A DNA stretch of 64,000 nucleotides from JAJDIA01 sp031555735. GTDB lineage: Bacteria; Bacteroidota; Bacteroidia; Bacteroidales; Tannerellaceae. The DNA lies in contig JAVBUE010000030.1 in NCBI GenBank assembly GCA_031555735.1, forward strand, positions 1 to 64,000, given 5' to 3'. Under the pieces are notes generated by a model. It was given only the letters and a program-made list of their open reading frames with translations. It searched no databases and had not been told where the DNA came from. A program made the translations under genes and the position numbers. Shown one piece after another: positions 25,400 to 34,233 of this stretch. Position 1 is the stretch's first letter; each line of letters opens with the position of its first letter.

Positions 25400-28102
25400 A
25401 TGAGAAAGCATGTGTTTTGTTTCTTTTTAATGAGTGTACTGGCCGTTTGGTGTCCGGCGATCATTGCCCAGACAACGGTGACAGGAACAGTGGTGGATGC
25501 CGTAAACAACGAGTCGGTAATCGGCGCGGCTGTTATCCAAAGTGGGACAACGAATGGTGTGGTAACCGATGTGGACGGAAAGTTTACCATCACACTGCCG
25601 TCAGCAGGCGCCACGCTCATCTTCAAATCTCTTGGTTATAAGGAACTGCAGAAAAGAATTACCGGGACAGGCCGTCAGGACCTGGGCGTGATCGCGTTGG
25701 AAGAAGATGCGGTAGCGCTGGCTGACGTCACGATCACCTCTTCGATCGCCGTCGCGCGTGAAACGCCGGTTGCGCTGACCAACCTCTCGCCGGTCTTCAT
25801 CGAAGAACGGATCGGGGTGAAAGAGTTTCCCGAACTGCTGAAAGCTACCCCGGGGGTGACCGTGATCCGGAAAGGAGGCGGTTTTGGTGATTCCGAGCTG
25901 TATATGCGCGGGTTCAAACCGGAGAACGTGGCCGTTATGGTGAACGGTGTCCCGATGAACGACATGGAATGGGGCGGCGTGTACTGGAGCAACTGGCTCG
26001 GTATGCAGGATGTGGTACGCGTGATGCAGACACAACGCGGTATCGGCGCTTCACAGGTGTCCGCTCCTTCGGTAGGCGGCTCGGTCAATATCGTGACCCG
26101 CACGACGGATATCCAGAAAGGCGGCTCGATCAGCTATGGGATCGGCGAAAACGGATTCAATAAATTACTCTTCTCCGTTTCCACCGGGCTGACGAAAAAC
26201 GGTTGGGCATTCACCTTATTAGGTGGTAAGACCTGGGGAGACGGCTATGTCCAGGGTACGGAATTCGAAGGATACGATTATTTTGTGAATATCACCAAAC
26301 GGATCAACAATGTACACCAGCTTTCGCTGACGGCTTTCGGCGCTCCGCAGTGGCACAACCAACGGAATGCTAACGACGGCTTGACCATCCAGGGATGGCA
26401 GGATGTACAGCAATACATGAAACCGGATCAGAACTATCGATACAACCCGACGTATGGATTCGGGAAAAACGGCGAACGCAAGACTTCTTCCCGTAACGAA
26501 TACCATAAACCGCAGATATCGCTCAACCATATGTGGGATATCAATGAAACTTCGTCGTTGAGTACGGCCGTGTATCTCTCGATCGGGAATGGCTTCGGAT
26601 ACAGCGGGCAGGGCTCGCAGGGATACAGCAACAGCAGTTGGTACGGATCGACCAACGGCAAGCTGAACTGGACATTCCGCAAACCCGACGGTACGTTCGC
26701 CTATGATGAAGTGCAGCAGATGAACGAAGAGAGCACCGTCGGTTCCAAGATGGTGATGTCGGTCTCCAAAAACAACCACAAATGGGTCGGCCTCTTGTCC
26801 ACCTATAAGAAAGACCTGAGCGAACAACTCAATATCATGGGGGGGATCGACGGACGCTATTATATAGGTACGCACACGAACGAGATCATCGACCTCTACA
26901 ACGGCTCGTATTTCATCGACGGATCACGCGCCAATGTGAAGGCGGAGAATAATGCCGCCGCTGCCAATCCGGACTGGAAGAACCAGAAGCTGACCGTCGG
27001 TGATGTGGTGTATCGCGACTACGACGGCTATGTAGCCCAGATCGGCGTTTTCGGACAGGGTGAATACAAAATGGAAAAACTCACCGCCACCGTTGCCGGG
27101 TCGTTGAACAACGTGAGCCAGTGGAGATACGACCGTTACTACTACGATAAGGATCATGCCAAGTCGGATGTGGTGAGTAAAATCGGTTATACGGTCAAAG
27201 GAGGCGCCAACTACAACCTGAACGAATCCCACAACGTATTTGCCAATATCGGGTACATCAGCCGCGCCCCGTTCTTCTCGGGAGGTATCTTCCTGCAATC
27301 AACCACCAGCAACGTGGTGAATACGGACGCGGTGAACGAAAAGATATTCACGGTGGAAGCCGGTTATGGTTTCCGCAGCCGTTACCTGAGCGTGAATCTG
27401 AATGCCTACCACACCGAGTGGAAAGACAAGACGATGGCCAACTCGATCACCAGCAGTGCGACCGGCGACCGGGGTACAATCAATATGACCGGTGTGAACG
27501 CAACGCACGAAGGGGTTGAAGTTGACCTCATCGCCAATCCGCTTCCCTGGCTGGACCTGAACGGGATGGTGTCTGTGGGCAACTGGCGATGGACGAACGA
27601 CCCCGTGGGTTATTTCTATAACTCATCCGGCCAGCCGATCACGAAAGACTGGACCGTGGCTTCAGGGATCGAAGCGGCCGACCATGCGAAGATGAAATTA
27701 GACCTCGATGACGTCAAGGTGGGCGGATCGGCGCAGACAACGGGAGCGCTCGGCGCGAAATTCCGGATCGACAAGCATATCTATGTGGGTATCGACTGGA
27801 CGATCGTGGCTCGCATCTATGCCGACTGGAGCCTCACAAGCAGCGATATCAAGATGGATGGGGAGAAAAAGTTCGAAACGCCCTGGCGTGTACCGACTTA
27901 CAACACGTTCGACTTGAATGCCGGTTACAATTTCAAGATCGGTTCGTTGAATGCGTTCCTCAGCGGAAACATCTCCAACCTCTTCGATCAGGAATATGTG
28001 GAAAGCGCTTACGACGGCAGTAGCCACGACTGGGATACGGCTTACCGGGTATTCTACGGCCTGGGACGCCAGATGTCCATGCGATTGAAAGTTAATTTCT
28101 AA
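25400..28102 (+). CDS. TonB-dependent receptor with N-terminal regulatory-like domain
   Basis: A 900-residue outer membrane receptor. After the signal peptide comes a carboxypeptidase-D regulatory-like domain (GTVVDAVNNESVIGAAV ... GKFTITLPSAGATLIFKSLGYK), then the plug (FPELLKATPGVTVIRKGGGFGDSELYMRGF, GGSVNIVTR) and a 22-strand-type barrel ending in an aromatic residue (MSMRLKVNF). It is shorter than SusC proteins and lacks a SusD partner. The lipoprotein 21 bp downstream is its likely surface partner. The ligand is unknown. Confidence 0.92.
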   Translation: MRKHVFCFFLMSVLAVWCPAIIAQTTVTGTVVDAVNNESVIGAAVIQSGTTNGVVTDVDGKFTITLPSAGATLIFKSLGYKELQKRITGTGRQDLGVIALEEDAVALADVTITSSIAVARETPVALTNLSPVFIEERIGVKEFPELLKATPGVTVIRKGGGFGDSELYMRGFKPENVAVMVNGVPMNDMEWGGVYWSNWLGMQDVVRVMQTQRGIGASQVSAPSVGGSVNIVTRTTDIQKGGSISYGIGENGFNKLLFSVSTGLTKNGWAFTLLGGKTWGDGYVQGTEFEGYDYFVNITKRINNVHQLSLTAFGAPQWHNQRNANDGLTIQGWQDVQQYMKPDQNYRYNPTYGFGKNGERKTSSRNEYHKPQISLNHMWDINETSSLSTAVYLSIGNGFGYSGQGSQGYSNSSWYGSTNGKLNWTFRKPDGTFAYDEVQQMNEESTVGSKMVMSVSKNNHKWVGLLSTYKKDLSEQLNIMGGIDGRYYIGTHTNEIIDLYNGSYFIDGSRANVKAENNAAAANPDWKNQKLTVGDVVYRDYDGYVAQIGVFGQGEYKMEKLTATVAGSLNNVSQWRYDRYYYDKDHAKSDVVSKIGYTVKGGANYNLNESHNVFANIGYISRAPFFSGGIFLQSTTSNVVNTDAVNEKIFTVEAGYGFRSRYLSVNLNAYHTEWKDKTMANSITSSATGDRGTINMTGVNATHEGVEVDLIANPLPWLDLNGMVSVGNWRWTNDPVGYFYNSSGQPITKDWTVASGIEAADHAKMKLDLDDVKVGGSAQTTGALGAKFRIDKHIYVGIDWTIVARIYADWSLTSSDIKMDGEKKFETPWRVPTYNTFDLNAGYNFKIGSLNAFLSGNISNLFDQEYVESAYDGSSHDWDTAYRVFYGLGRQMSMRLKVNF

Positions 28103-28123
28103 TTCATTCAACAAAGTAAGATT

Positions 28124-29716
28124 ATGAAGAAGATCAATATATTCGGATTGTTGGTTGCCCTCCTCTGCCTGGCGGGTTGTGATTACAACGAAGATAATTT
28201 CGGCGAACTGTCGCCGACAATCACCGATAAGGTGACGGCCGAACTGGCGTACGATGGCAGCAAGTATCCGGCAGCCGGCTATTTCTCCGATAAAACAGCG
28301 GTAGAGACGGCGATGAACGACTTCCTGAAGAAGAAATATACTTTCTGTGAAGCCGGATCGACGGCTAAGGTGAGCGACGTGCTCTTTGGGGATGTCACGC
28401 CGGGTTTTGCAGCGGCCGATGCCAAATATACGCTGACCGACGATGATTATGTGGCCATGGGTACCGATGCCGGACAACCGGGCAAGTATAAGAATTTCGA
28501 TGCCAACATGGATATCGATGCGTACCTGGAAGCTTTTTGCACCACCAAATATGCATCGATGGCCAATGGGAAGGTGGTGAGTATCACGTATAAGTTTTAT
28601 GCCTCCGGCGCAGGAACGACCACGCAGGTGAGATCGTATAAGAAAGAGGGCGGCAACTGGGTTCCTGTCCAATTACAGGCGTATGCGGCGGATATCAACT
28701 ATGTAATGGTGGGTGCGGATACGAACTACTCGCTCAAGGACGACGACTATGTTTCCATGGGTACGGGAGCCGGAGAACCGGGGAAATTCAAGAATTTCGA
28801 CAGTAGCATGAACGTGGATCAGTACCTGGCCACTTTCTGTACTACGAAATACGCCTCTTCGGCGGTGGGGAGTATCGTGTGTGTTACCTATAAGTATTAT
28901 GCGGCGGGTGTGACTACTGATCAGTTTAAGTACCTGAAGAAAATGCCTGCTACCTGGACGGTGATCGATTTCATCAGCGACTACCGCGCCATGGGAACGG
29001 AATCGGGACGGCCGGGACGGTACGATAACTTTGATGCCAATATGGACATCGATCTGTACCTGACTACTTTCCTGAAACAGAAGTATCCCTATACCGCCGC
29101 CGGGAAAACCGCCGAGGTGACGTATAAGTATTACGCCAGCGGGGTGACATCCGCTCCTTCCCGGATCTATAAGTACGACGGAGGGGTGTGGACCGCTTTC
29201 AACCCCTATGCCGATGTGGTGGCTGTCAGTGCGAAGATCGCCGAAATGGCTTACGACGGCAAGGTGTGGACGTTGAAGCGCCTGCTGGGCGGAAGCACCG
29301 GCTATAAACTGGAACCGGCCGACTATGCCGAACTGGTGGCCTGGGTGAAGAAAAACAAACCGGAATACGCCAGTACGAACAGCCCAACGGAAGAGTTCTA
29401 TTTCGGAGCGGCTGCCGGAACGTACAACAACATCAACAACAACTACAATACCTGGCGGAACTACTACAACATCGGCGGGGCTTATACCGGTAAGTCGGAT
29501 GGGGATATGCAGGTGATCATGGATACACGCATTGCCGAAGGGATTGCTGTTGTGATCCTTCCCAAAAACATCGCCACCCCCGACCCGGGCATCAGCTATG
29601 TGGTTACCTATGCGGTGTATGGCGGACGAGCCACCGGAAACTATTCCATGAACTTCATGTTCAACCAGGATACCAACAAATACGAACGGGTATCGGATCC
29701 GGTAACGGCGAAGTAG
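28124..29716 (+). CDS. surface lipoprotein with three tandem repeats, TonB receptor partner
   Basis: A 530-residue lipoprotein (MKKINIFGLLVALLCLAGC). Three repeats, at about residues 101-185, 201-282 and 287-358, share the pattern D-D-Y-x-x-M-G-T-x-x-G-x-P-G-[KR]-[FY]-x-N-F-D, then VTYKYYASG. A weaker fourth copy lies at 45-90. The C-terminal 150 residues differ and contain an Asn/Tyr-rich stretch (YNNINNNYNTWRNYYNIGG). Acidic DDD and NFDANMDID segments could bind metal or sugar. I do not recognise a characterised family. Operon with the receptor suggests a ligand-capture lid, as SusD is for SusC; that is inference. Confidence 0.75.
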   Translation: MKKINIFGLLVALLCLAGCDYNEDNFGELSPTITDKVTAELAYDGSKYPAAGYFSDKTAVETAMNDFLKKKYTFCEAGSTAKVSDVLFGDVTPGFAAADAKYTLTDDDYVAMGTDAGQPGKYKNFDANMDIDAYLEAFCTTKYASMANGKVVSITYKFYASGAGTTTQVRSYKKEGGNWVPVQLQAYAADINYVMVGADTNYSLKDDDYVSMGTGAGEPGKFKNFDSSMNVDQYLATFCTTKYASSAVGSIVCVTYKYYAAGVTTDQFKYLKKMPATWTVIDFISDYRAMGTESGRPGRYDNFDANMDIDLYLTTFLKQKYPYTAAGKTAEVTYKYYASGVTSAPSRIYKYDGGVWTAFNPYADVVAVSAKIAEMAYDGKVWTLKRLLGGSTGYKLEPADYAELVAWVKKNKPEYASTNSPTEEFYFGAAAGTYNNINNNYNTWRNYYNIGGAYTGKSDGDMQVIMDTRIAEGIAVVILPKNIATPDPGISYVVTYAVYGGRATGNYSMNFMFNQDTNKYERVSDPVTAK

Positions 29717-29755
29717 AAGGAATAAGGGTTAATGATGTCCGCATTTCATTCTGCA

Positions 29756-29849
29756 TCTGGATGATGTTCTAACAACGTCTGGATGTTGTTCCAACAACGT
29801 GTAGATGTTGATGGTACAACATCCAGACGTTGTTTCAACAACATCCAGA
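29756..29849. repeat. array 2 of 16-bp palindromes at 22-bp period
   Basis: Palindromic units start at 29762, 29784, 29806 and 29828: TGATGTTCTAACAACG, TGTTGTTCCAACAACG, TGTTGATGGTACAACA and CGTTGTTTCAACAACA. Linkers are TCTGGA, TCTGGA, TGTAGA, TCCAGA and TCCAGA. The left linkers are the reverse complement of the right ones, so the array is mirror-like about the third unit. It lies between convergent gene ends. The remaining 150 bp up to 30000 shows nothing further. Confidence 0.85.
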
Positions 29850-30000
29850 TGCAGATTTGAATTTTGGCAATGATTATTGATGGTATCAGAGTGATATGAA
29901 GCCCGGTTCATGTCACAAAAATTCCTGATTTGAAGCGGGCGTGACATGTGACATTGCAAACGGGAAGATCTGCTGAGTTTCTTTCACAGCGGAAAGAGAT

Positions 30001-32022
30001 TTAATCATCGTTGCTTTTATCCCGGAGGTTTTCCGCGATTTCCCGGTGCTTTTCCGCCTGTTGTTCATCGCCGAGGCCGGTGTAGATTTCGGCCAGGTAG
30101 TCGTGGGCGGGTGCATGTTTGGGTTTGAGTGAGACGGCTTTTTGCATATCGGAGAGGGCTTCGTCCCAGTTCTTCAGCAGGAGGTGGCATTTACCGCGGT
30201 TGTACCGCGTTTTGAAGGAGTGCGGGCTGATCTTAACCGCCGTATTCAGGCAGGTAAGCGCCTCGAAACACAGGTTGATATCCAACAGGGTAACGGCCTT
30301 GCGCACCCAGGCGTCCACAAAAACGGGATCAAGTGTGAGCGCCTTGTCGAAGTTGCGTAGGGCGGCATGGGGATCACGGGCGGAGGTGATACATTCGTTG
30401 CCCATCAGGTAGTATTCGCGGGCATATTCTTTCTGCGCTTTCCGCAGTTCGTGCAGTTCGTCTTTGAGCGCCCGGATAGCCGCCTGTTGGGCGTTGATCC
30501 GTTCCAGTTTGCGACTGATCAGGCGTAGCACGAGCGGGTTCTCCAGTTCGTTCCGCAACCCGACGGCTTTCGCGAACGCTTCCGCCGCTTCCTTGAAATC
30601 ACCCTCTTCGAAGGCGTTGATGGTGCGGATGTAATGGTGTTCGGCTTCATGCTCGCGCAGGCTTTGCTCGATCAGCCGCTGGTCGTTGAACTCCCGGCTG
30701 AAGGCGACGATCTCTTTCCTGACGAAGATATCATGCAAGGAGATGCGGCTCTTCAGTACCAATCCTTCCAGCGATGTACACCGGCTGAGCGCCACATACG
30801 TCTGTCCCCCGGCAAAGACCCCGCCGCTCAGATCTACTACTACCCGGCTGAAGGTCAGCCCCTGGCTCTTATGGACGGTGATCGCCCAGGCCAGGCGGAT
30901 AGGCAGTTGCTCGAAGGTGCCGATGATCTCTTCTTCGATCCGCCGTTCCTTCTCGTTATATTTATACCGGTAGTTCCGCCAGGAGGTGCGTTCCACCAGG
31001 TGTTCCTTGCCTGATTCGAGGAGGACATATACGTTGCCGTTCTCCTCGTCGATGCCCGAAATCATGCCGATGGTGCCGTTCACCCAGCGCCGTTCGTGGT
31101 CGTTGTCGATAAAGATCACCTGCGCCTGTTCCTTGAGGGAGAGGCGTAGCTGGGTGGGGAGCGACGATTCGGGGAAATCACCCGATATCACTCCTTCGGA
31201 GATAAACTCAGGTGCGGGCAGCTCGCCCAGTTTCTTTTCGTTGATGTAGTCCACCTGGTCGCGGCGTGTGGCGAGGGTGATATACATATCTTCGTTTTTC
31301 GGTTCGAAGGCGGGGAAATGGCGCTGGTTCAGCACCTCCAGCTCTTGTTGGAGGGCGGCATTGCTGCGTATCTTATCCAGGATATCGATAAAGACGATAT
31401 CGGTTTGCCGATACACTTTCCGCAGTTCGATCGGCACGAGGCTGATCTCGCTGAACACCCGCGCGGAGAAGAAGAACGGGCTGGCGTAAAACAGGCCCAG
31501 TATCTCTTTCTGATCCGACGGCACTACCGGTTCGAGCTGGAACACATCGCCTACGAACAGCAACTGCTTCCCACCGAACGGCAACCGCGCATTGCCCGAA
31601 TAGACCCGCAGGATCTTATCCACGCAATCGATCGTGTCTGCCCGTACCATCGATATCTCGTCGATGATGATCAGTTCCACCTGTTCGATGATCTTCCGGT
31701 GTCTCTTCTGGTATTTGAAGAAGTCGAAGATACGCCCCTTCTGCGTACTCAGGTCGGGGTCGTCGGGCAACATCGGCCGGAATGGGAGTTTGAAGAACGA
31801 GTGCAGCGTCACCCCGCCCGCGTTGATGGCGGCGATACCCGTAGGCGCCAGCACCACATGTTTCTTTTTCGTGTGCGCGCAGATGTATTTGAGGAAGGTG
31901 GACTTACCCGTCCCGGCTTTACCGGTGAGGAACACCGACTGGCGTGTCTGTGTGATCAGCCGGAGGGCATCCTGGAATTCCAGGTTGTCGGTGTCTAATT
32001 GGAAATCCGGGGGTGCACTCAT
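30001..32022 (-). CDS. PIF1/RecD-like helicase with C-terminal TPR domain
   Basis: A 673-residue protein. The N-terminal half is a superfamily 1 helicase: Walker A GKAGTGKST (34-42), LAPTGIAAINAGG (motif Ia), IIIDEISM (motif II), a beta-barrel insert with MISGIDEENGNVYVLLE, and VHKSQGLTFSRVVVDL with YVALSRCTSLEGLVL (motifs V and VI). The C-terminal 240 residues form TPR units (LRNFDKALTLDPVFVDAWVRKA, ALSDMQKAVSLKPKHAPAHDYLAEIY). PIF1-type enzymes resolve DNA structures such as G-quadruplexes and R-loops; the TPRs may bring a partner. Monocistronic. Confidence 0.85.
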   Translation of the reverse strand: MSAPPDFQLDTDNLEFQDALRLITQTRQSVFLTGKAGTGKSTFLKYICAHTKKKHVVLAPTGIAAINAGGVTLHSFFKLPFRPMLPDDPDLSTQKGRIFDFFKYQKRHRKIIEQVELIIIDEISMVRADTIDCVDKILRVYSGNARLPFGGKQLLFVGDVFQLEPVVPSDQKEILGLFYASPFFFSARVFSEISLVPIELRKVYRQTDIVFIDILDKIRSNAALQQELEVLNQRHFPAFEPKNEDMYITLATRRDQVDYINEKKLGELPAPEFISEGVISGDFPESSLPTQLRLSLKEQAQVIFIDNDHERRWVNGTIGMISGIDEENGNVYVLLESGKEHLVERTSWRNYRYKYNEKERRIEEEIIGTFEQLPIRLAWAITVHKSQGLTFSRVVVDLSGGVFAGGQTYVALSRCTSLEGLVLKSRISLHDIFVRKEIVAFSREFNDQRLIEQSLREHEAEHHYIRTINAFEEGDFKEAAEAFAKAVGLRNELENPLVLRLISRKLERINAQQAAIRALKDELHELRKAQKEYAREYYLMGNECITSARDPHAALRNFDKALTLDPVFVDAWVRKAVTLLDINLCFEALTCLNTAVKISPHSFKTRYNRGKCHLLLKNWDEALSDMQKAVSLKPKHAPAHDYLAEIYTGLGDEQQAEKHREIAENLRDKSNDD

Positions 32023-32046
32023 TGAAAAGAAGGACGAAAGGGATGG

Positions 32047-33036
32047 TTACCGTGCGATGAACAACCAGGCACTGTCGTATTTGGCGTTTCGCCGGACGGT
32101 TGCCAGTTGCGCTTCGGCTGTTTCCCGGTTATCGAATACATCGGAATAGACCCTGTACTGCCCGTCGCGCATTACGGTGGACAGGTGGCCGAATTCTTCC
32201 TGGCTGACACCGGCGATGAATACATTCGCCAACGTTTCGGCAGGGAAGCTGGCGATCACGATGTAGTACTTCTTGGTATTCACCGGCGTGGTCTGCCCGG
32301 TTGTTTCGGGCGTACCGGCTGTTACCGGCAAGGCTTCTTCCGTAGCTTCCGGCAGGGTGATGTCTGTGGCTTCATCCGTTGCGCTGCCGGCGGCTTGGCC
32401 GGTATCCGTCGCCTGTATCACCCGTTCGGTCGGGATAAAGCTGGCGGTGTAGGCGGAGATGTTCACCTCTTTCACCGGCGTGGATATCAGCAGGAAGAGG
32501 GCGACGGCGGCGGCCGAGGCGATCACGCCCCGTACCAGCCGGCGGTTGACGGGGATATAGAAGATGTCGGCTTTCGGCGATACCGCGCTTCCCGGCAGTG
32601 CCTGGGGAATGGCTGCGGGGAGGACGGGGAAATGAAATGTCTCCAATCCGTAGAAACCGGCATCAAATACCGGCGTGTTGCCGGGATGGAATACCGTCTG
32701 TCCTGCTTTGCCGGTGGTGAACGAACCGATCGAACCGAAAGCCAGCTTGCCGTAGCGGGCGAGTGAGGCTTTCATCTCTTCCACATCACTGTCTATCATC
32801 TGCTGCGCCAGGCGGAACTCCACCTCGTAGGCCTGCATGTACGACATGGCCAGCAGGCCGTCGGTATGTTGCAGGGCGGCATTGAAAACGACCTCTTTAC
32901 GCATGGGGGTAAAGGCGTGTTCCTCTTTCCGGATGCCGGCCGGAACGGTTTGCAGGACAAAGCCTCCCCAGTGGGGGATGAGGACGCAATCGTGAAGAGC
33001 CAGCAGCCGTTCGATGTGTGATGTGATTCGTAGCAT
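32047..33036 (-). CDS. HU-CCDC81/SPOR domain membrane protein
   Basis: A 329-residue protein. The N-terminal 130 residues (LRITSHIERLLALHDCVLIPHWGGFV ... FGSIGSF) match the HU-CCDC81 domains of Bacteroidetes. One membrane segment follows (RGVIASAAAVALFLLISTPV), then a Thr/Glu-rich linker and a C-terminal SPOR domain (KYYIVIASFPAETLANVFIAG ... RVYSDVFDNRETAEAQL) that binds glycan strands of peptidoglycan. It may link cytoplasmic DNA- or cytoskeleton-related parts to the division site. I prefer the Met at 33036; the longer frame begins before a -7 box TATCTTTG (33041-33048) that ends only 4 bp ahead of this start. Confidence 0.82.
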   Translation of the reverse strand: MLRITSHIERLLALHDCVLIPHWGGFVLQTVPAGIRKEEHAFTPMRKEVVFNAALQHTDGLLAMSYMQAYEVEFRLAQQMIDSDVEEMKASLARYGKLAFGSIGSFTTGKAGQTVFHPGNTPVFDAGFYGLETFHFPVLPAAIPQALPGSAVSPKADIFYIPVNRRLVRGVIASAAAVALFLLISTPVKEVNISAYTASFIPTERVIQATDTGQAAGSATDEATDITLPEATEEALPVTAGTPETTGQTTPVNTKKYYIVIASFPAETLANVFIAGVSQEEFGHLSTVMRDGQYRVYSDVFDNRETAEAQLATVRRNAKYDSAWLFIAR

Positions 33037-33134
33037 GACACAAAGATAGCGATTATGGCATGTCTTCATAGGTTTCTACGGAAATATTTTTTAGTTTTGT
33101 ACGTTCATTCATTGAAATATAGTGTAATAGAGAT

Positions 33135-34205
33135 ATGAAACAGTTGATTATCATAGCCGGTCTCCTGCTGGGCATGCCGCTGGCGGCGCAAACAAAAGTA
33201 GTGAAGAAGACGGCCGTCAAAGCTAACAATTACGGTATCACGTACTCGCTCCCCAAAACGACGCTGGTGGTTGATGCCGAAGTGACCCGGATCACCTGCA
33301 AAGCGGGACCCTATTACCCCTACGCCGAAAAGTACCTGGGCGTGAAGAACGCCGTCGCCGAAGACAAGACTTACTACGAACTGGGCAGGATCCAACTCTT
33401 CAATAAGGGGATTCCCGATCCCGACAACTCCTATGTGGTGGAATTCAAAGCCGGTACGGTGGCGCCTTATGCGTTCCTTACGGAAGACGGGCTCCTCTGT
33501 ACCATTAACGCCGACTATACGCCGGTGGAGTCCGCCCTTGAACTGAGCAAGAAGAATAAGCCGGCGACGCCTACGGCTACCGACGCTTCCGTCTTTTCCG
33601 AAGAACTGCTGATGGCAGGCTCCGTGGCCAAGCAGGCGGAAGTGGCCGCCAAGCAGATCTACCGTATCCGCGAAAGCCGGATGAATATCCTGACCGGTGA
33701 AGCCGATAACCTGCCGCCCGACGGACAGGCGATGAAGATCGTGATCGAACAACTGGAGGCGCAGGAACTGGCGCTGACCAACCTGTTCACGGGTGTCGTC
33801 ACCCGTACGACGGAAAACTATGAAACAACGGTTGTGCCGGCAGACAATATGGAAAAGGTTGTCCTTTTCCGTTTCTCCCCGCAGTTGGGTATTGTGCCGG
33901 CCGACGACCTGGGGGGCGCTCCCGTCTATATCAACCTGAAAGCTACCGAGCGGGCCACGGCCATCCTCGATCCCAAAGAAGCCGAAAAGAAGGAAAAAGG
34001 AATGAAAGGGATTATCTATAACGTGCCGGGTAAGGCAAGCGTGGAGGTCCTGATGAACCAGAAAACGCTGTACAAAGGCGAGGTGCAGGTCACCCAGTTC
34101 GGCTCCACGGAAAACCTGGCTCCCGCCATGTTCGAAGACAAGAAGATGCCTGTGAAGGTGTACTTCTATCCGGAAACAGGCGCGATCAAACAGATCATTC
34201 AATAA
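33135..34205 (+). CDS. DUF4831 family exported protein
   Basis: A 356-residue exported protein (signal MKQLIIIAGLLLGMPLAAQ). It fits DUF4831, a Bacteroidetes family of unknown function: TYSLPKTTLVVDAEVTRITCKAGPYYPYAEKYLG near the N-terminus and the later DGQAMKIVIEQLEAQELALTNLFTG. Mostly beta with one helical segment. A -7 box TAGTTTTG lies at 33092-33099. It is followed 28 bp later by the peptide transporter gene, which may be in the same transcript. Confidence 0.8.
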   Translation: MKQLIIIAGLLLGMPLAAQTKVVKKTAVKANNYGITYSLPKTTLVVDAEVTRITCKAGPYYPYAEKYLGVKNAVAEDKTYYELGRIQLFNKGIPDPDNSYVVEFKAGTVAPYAFLTEDGLLCTINADYTPVESALELSKKNKPATPTATDASVFSEELLMAGSVAKQAEVAAKQIYRIRESRMNILTGEADNLPPDGQAMKIVIEQLEAQELALTNLFTGVVTRTTENYETTVVPADNMEKVVLFRFSPQLGIVPADDLGGAPVYINLKATERATAILDPKEAEKKEKGMKGIIYNVPGKASVEVLMNQKTLYKGEVQVTQFGSTENLAPAMFEDKKMPVKVYFYPETGAIKQIIQ

Positions 34206-34233
34206 CTATTCATCCTTTAATACTAACACAAAC

